The notes under the pieces are model-generated. The model saw only the letters and a list, made by a program, of their open reading frames with translations, was not told the DNA's origin and searched no databases. The position numbers and the translations under genes were made by a program. Below are positions 61,881-64,000 of a DNA stretch of 64,000 nucleotides, in pieces. The DNA is taken from contig NW_026971774.1 of the NCBI RefSeq assembly GCF_026151205.1, positions 21,001 through 85,000 on the forward strand, read 5' to 3'. Each line of letters starts with the position of its first letter. Position 1 is the first letter of the stretch. The DNA is from Bolinopsis microptera (taxonomy: Eukaryota; Ctenophora; Tentaculata; Lobata; Bolinopsidae).

Positions 61881-64000
61881 TCACTAAAGCAAAGCGGACC
61901 TCTTTAGTTCTACAGTACCCTGGTGGACAGCATAGCTCACTAAAGCATAGCGGACCTCTTTAGTTCTACAGTACCCTGGTGGACAGCATAGCTCACTAAA
62001 GCATAGCGGACCTCTTTAGATCTACAGTACCCTGGTGGACAGCATAGCTCACTAAAGCATAGCGGACCTCTTTAGTTCTACAGTACCCTGGTGGACAGCA
62101 TAGCTCACTAAAGCATAGCGGACCTCTTTAGTTCTACAGTACCCTCGTGGACAGCATAGCTCACTAAAGCATAGCGGACCTCTTTAGATCTACAGTACCC
62201 TGGTGAACAGCATAGCTCACTAAAGCATAGCGGACCTCTTTAGTTCTACAGTACCCTGGTGGACAGCATAGCTCACTAAAGCATAGCGGACCTCTTTAGT
62301 TCTACAGTACCCTGGTGGACAGCATAGCTCACTAAAGCATAGCGGACCTCTTTAGATCTACAGTACCCTGGTGGACAGCATAGCTCACTAAAGCATAGCG
62401 GACCTCTTTAGTTCTACAGTACCCTGGTGGACAGCATAGCTCACTAAAGCATAGCGGACCTCTTTAGTTCTACAGTACCCTGGTGGACAGCATAGCTCGC
62501 TAAAGCATAGCGGACCTCTTTAGATCTACAGTACCCTGGTGGACAGCATAGCTCACTAAAGCATAGCGGACCTCTTTAGTTCTACAGTACCCTGGTGGAC
62601 AGCATAGCTCACTAAAGCATAGCGGACCTCTTTAGTTCTACAGTACCCTGGTGGACAGCATAGCTCACTAAAGCATAGCGGACCTCTTTAGTTCTACAGT
62701 ACCCTGGTGGACAGCATAGCTCACTAAAGCATAGCGGACCTCTTTAGTTCTACAGTACCCTGGTGGACAGCATAGCTCACTAAAGCATAGCGGACCTCTT
62801 TAGTTCTACAGTACCCTGGTGGACAGCATAGCTCACTAAAGCATAGCGGACCTCTTTAGTTCTACAGTACCCTGGTGGACAGCATAGCTCACTAAAGCAT
62901 AGCGGACCTCTTTAGATCTACAGTACCCTGGTGGACAGCATAGCTCACTAAAGCATAGCGGACCTCTTTAGTTCTACAGTACCCTGGTGGACAGCATAGC
63001 TCACTAAAGCATAGCGGACCTCTTTAGATCTACAGTACCCTGGTGGACAGCATAGCTCACTAAAGCATAGCGGACCTCTTTAGTTCTACAGTACCCTGGT
63101 GGACAGCATAGCTCACTAAAGCATAGCGGACCTCTTTAGATCTACAGTACCCTGGTGGACAGCATAGCTCACTAAAGCATAGCGGACCTCTTAAGTTCTA
63201 CAGTACCCTGGTGGACATTATAGCTCACTAAAGCATAGCGGACCTCTTTAGTTCTACAGTACCCTGGTGGACAGCATAGCTCACTAAAGCATAGCGAACC
63301 TCTTTAGTTCTACAGTACCCTGGTGGACAGCATAGCTCACTAAAGTATAGCGGACCTCTTTAGTTCTACAGTACCCTGGTGGACAGCATAGCTCACTAAA
63401 GCATAGCGGACCTCTTTAGATCTACAGTACCCTGGTGGACAGCATAGCTCACTAAAGCATAGCGGACCTCTTTAGTTCTACAGTACCCTGGTGGACAGCA
63501 TAGCTCACTAAAGCATAGCGGACCTCTTTAGATCTACAGTACCCTGGTGGACAGCATAGCTCACTAAAGCATAGCGGACCTCTTTAGTTCTACAGTACCC
63601 TGGTGGACAGCATAGCTTACTAAAGCATAGCGGACCTCTTTAGATCTACAGTACCCTGGTGGACAGCATAGCTCACTAAAGCATAGCGGACCTCTTTAGT
63701 TCTACAGTACCCTGGTGGACAGCATAGCTCACTAAAGCATAGCGGACCTCTTTAGTTCTACAGTACCCTGGTGGACAGCATAGCTCACTAAAGCATAGCG
63801 GACCTCTTTAGTTCTACAGTACCCTGGTGGACAGCATAGCTCACTAAAGCATAGCGGACCTCTTTAGTTCTACAGTACCCTGGTGGACAGCATAGCTCAC
63901 TAAAGCATAGCGGACCTCTTTAGATCTACAGTACCCTGGTGGACAGCATAGCTCACTAAAGCATAGCGGACCTCTTTAGTTCTACAGTACCCTGGTGGAC
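61875..64000 (+). repeat. 57-bp satellite array, right part (runs off window)
   Basis: Same unit and orientation as 44958-50639, about 37 copies to the window end. The phase continues exactly from the left part once the Polinton 2 element and one CATAGC are removed. Confidence 0.97.

Overview
The window is nuclear DNA of an invertebrate animal. It is AT-rich, has GT-AG splice signals and one clear host gene, and is otherwise packed with nested transposable elements and tandem repeats. The host gene is an LDLa-repeat rhodopsin-class GPCR with an unusual duplicated Cys-rich N-terminal module. That gene type, together with Polintons, Penelope-like elements and several LINE families, fits a cnidarian or another early-branching or marine invertebrate. 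The species cannot be named from sequence alone, so this assignment is weak.

Layout. 1-3159: a decayed PHD-finger ORF (probably a LINE ORF1), a purine-rich repeat, a small palindrome, a hairpin and satellite-like DNA carrying a recurring GTAAATTTCGTCACA word. 3160-15192: what looks like one old LINE on the minus strand (RT at 3262-5277, endonuclease at about 13890-15181), opened up by later insertions. These are an ORF1-like RNA-binding gene (5507-6358) and a composite transposon (7778-13805) with GGGGGGAATGCAACG inverted ends and a 6-bp ATACTA duplication. The composite carries a second LINE (Jockey/I-like, ORF1 plus ORF2), which is itself interrupted by a fold-back element. 15635-34437: an 18.8-kb decayed Polinton/Maverick with 2.2-kb terminal inverted repeats and a near-perfect 6-bp target duplication. 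It holds integrase, packaging ATPase, adenovirus-like protease, major and minor capsid genes, outward-facing membrane glycoprotein genes and a C2H2 gene inside each inverted repeat. No family-B DNA polymerase was found. It has received a Helitron, an intact-ORF Penelope-like element and a truncated Penelope-like element.

34438-39621: the host GPCR gene, with a putative upstream exon of acidic repeats. 40378-42879: another decayed LINE carrying a MITE. 44958-64000: a 57-bp satellite array of more than 135 copies. A second Polinton-type element (50640-61874) is inserted cleanly into it, with an exact 6-bp CATAGC duplication. This element is almost only terminal repeat: two arms, each with a C2H2 gene and part or all of a 164-aa gene, meet head to head at 53247, giving a giant palindrome with no core genes. 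A full-length CR1-like LINE (53481-59262) sits near its centre. The first ORF of that LINE fuses an AlkB-like 2-oxoglutarate/Fe(II) dioxygenase to an SGNH hydrolase.

How parts work together. In the first Polinton the capsid genes, protease and ATPase would form and mature a virion-like particle, and the integrase would insert the genome. Several of its genes share a GCTATAAATA core promoter. Most of its core genes are broken, so it is a fossil. The CR1-like LINE appears intact in both ORFs and may be recent.
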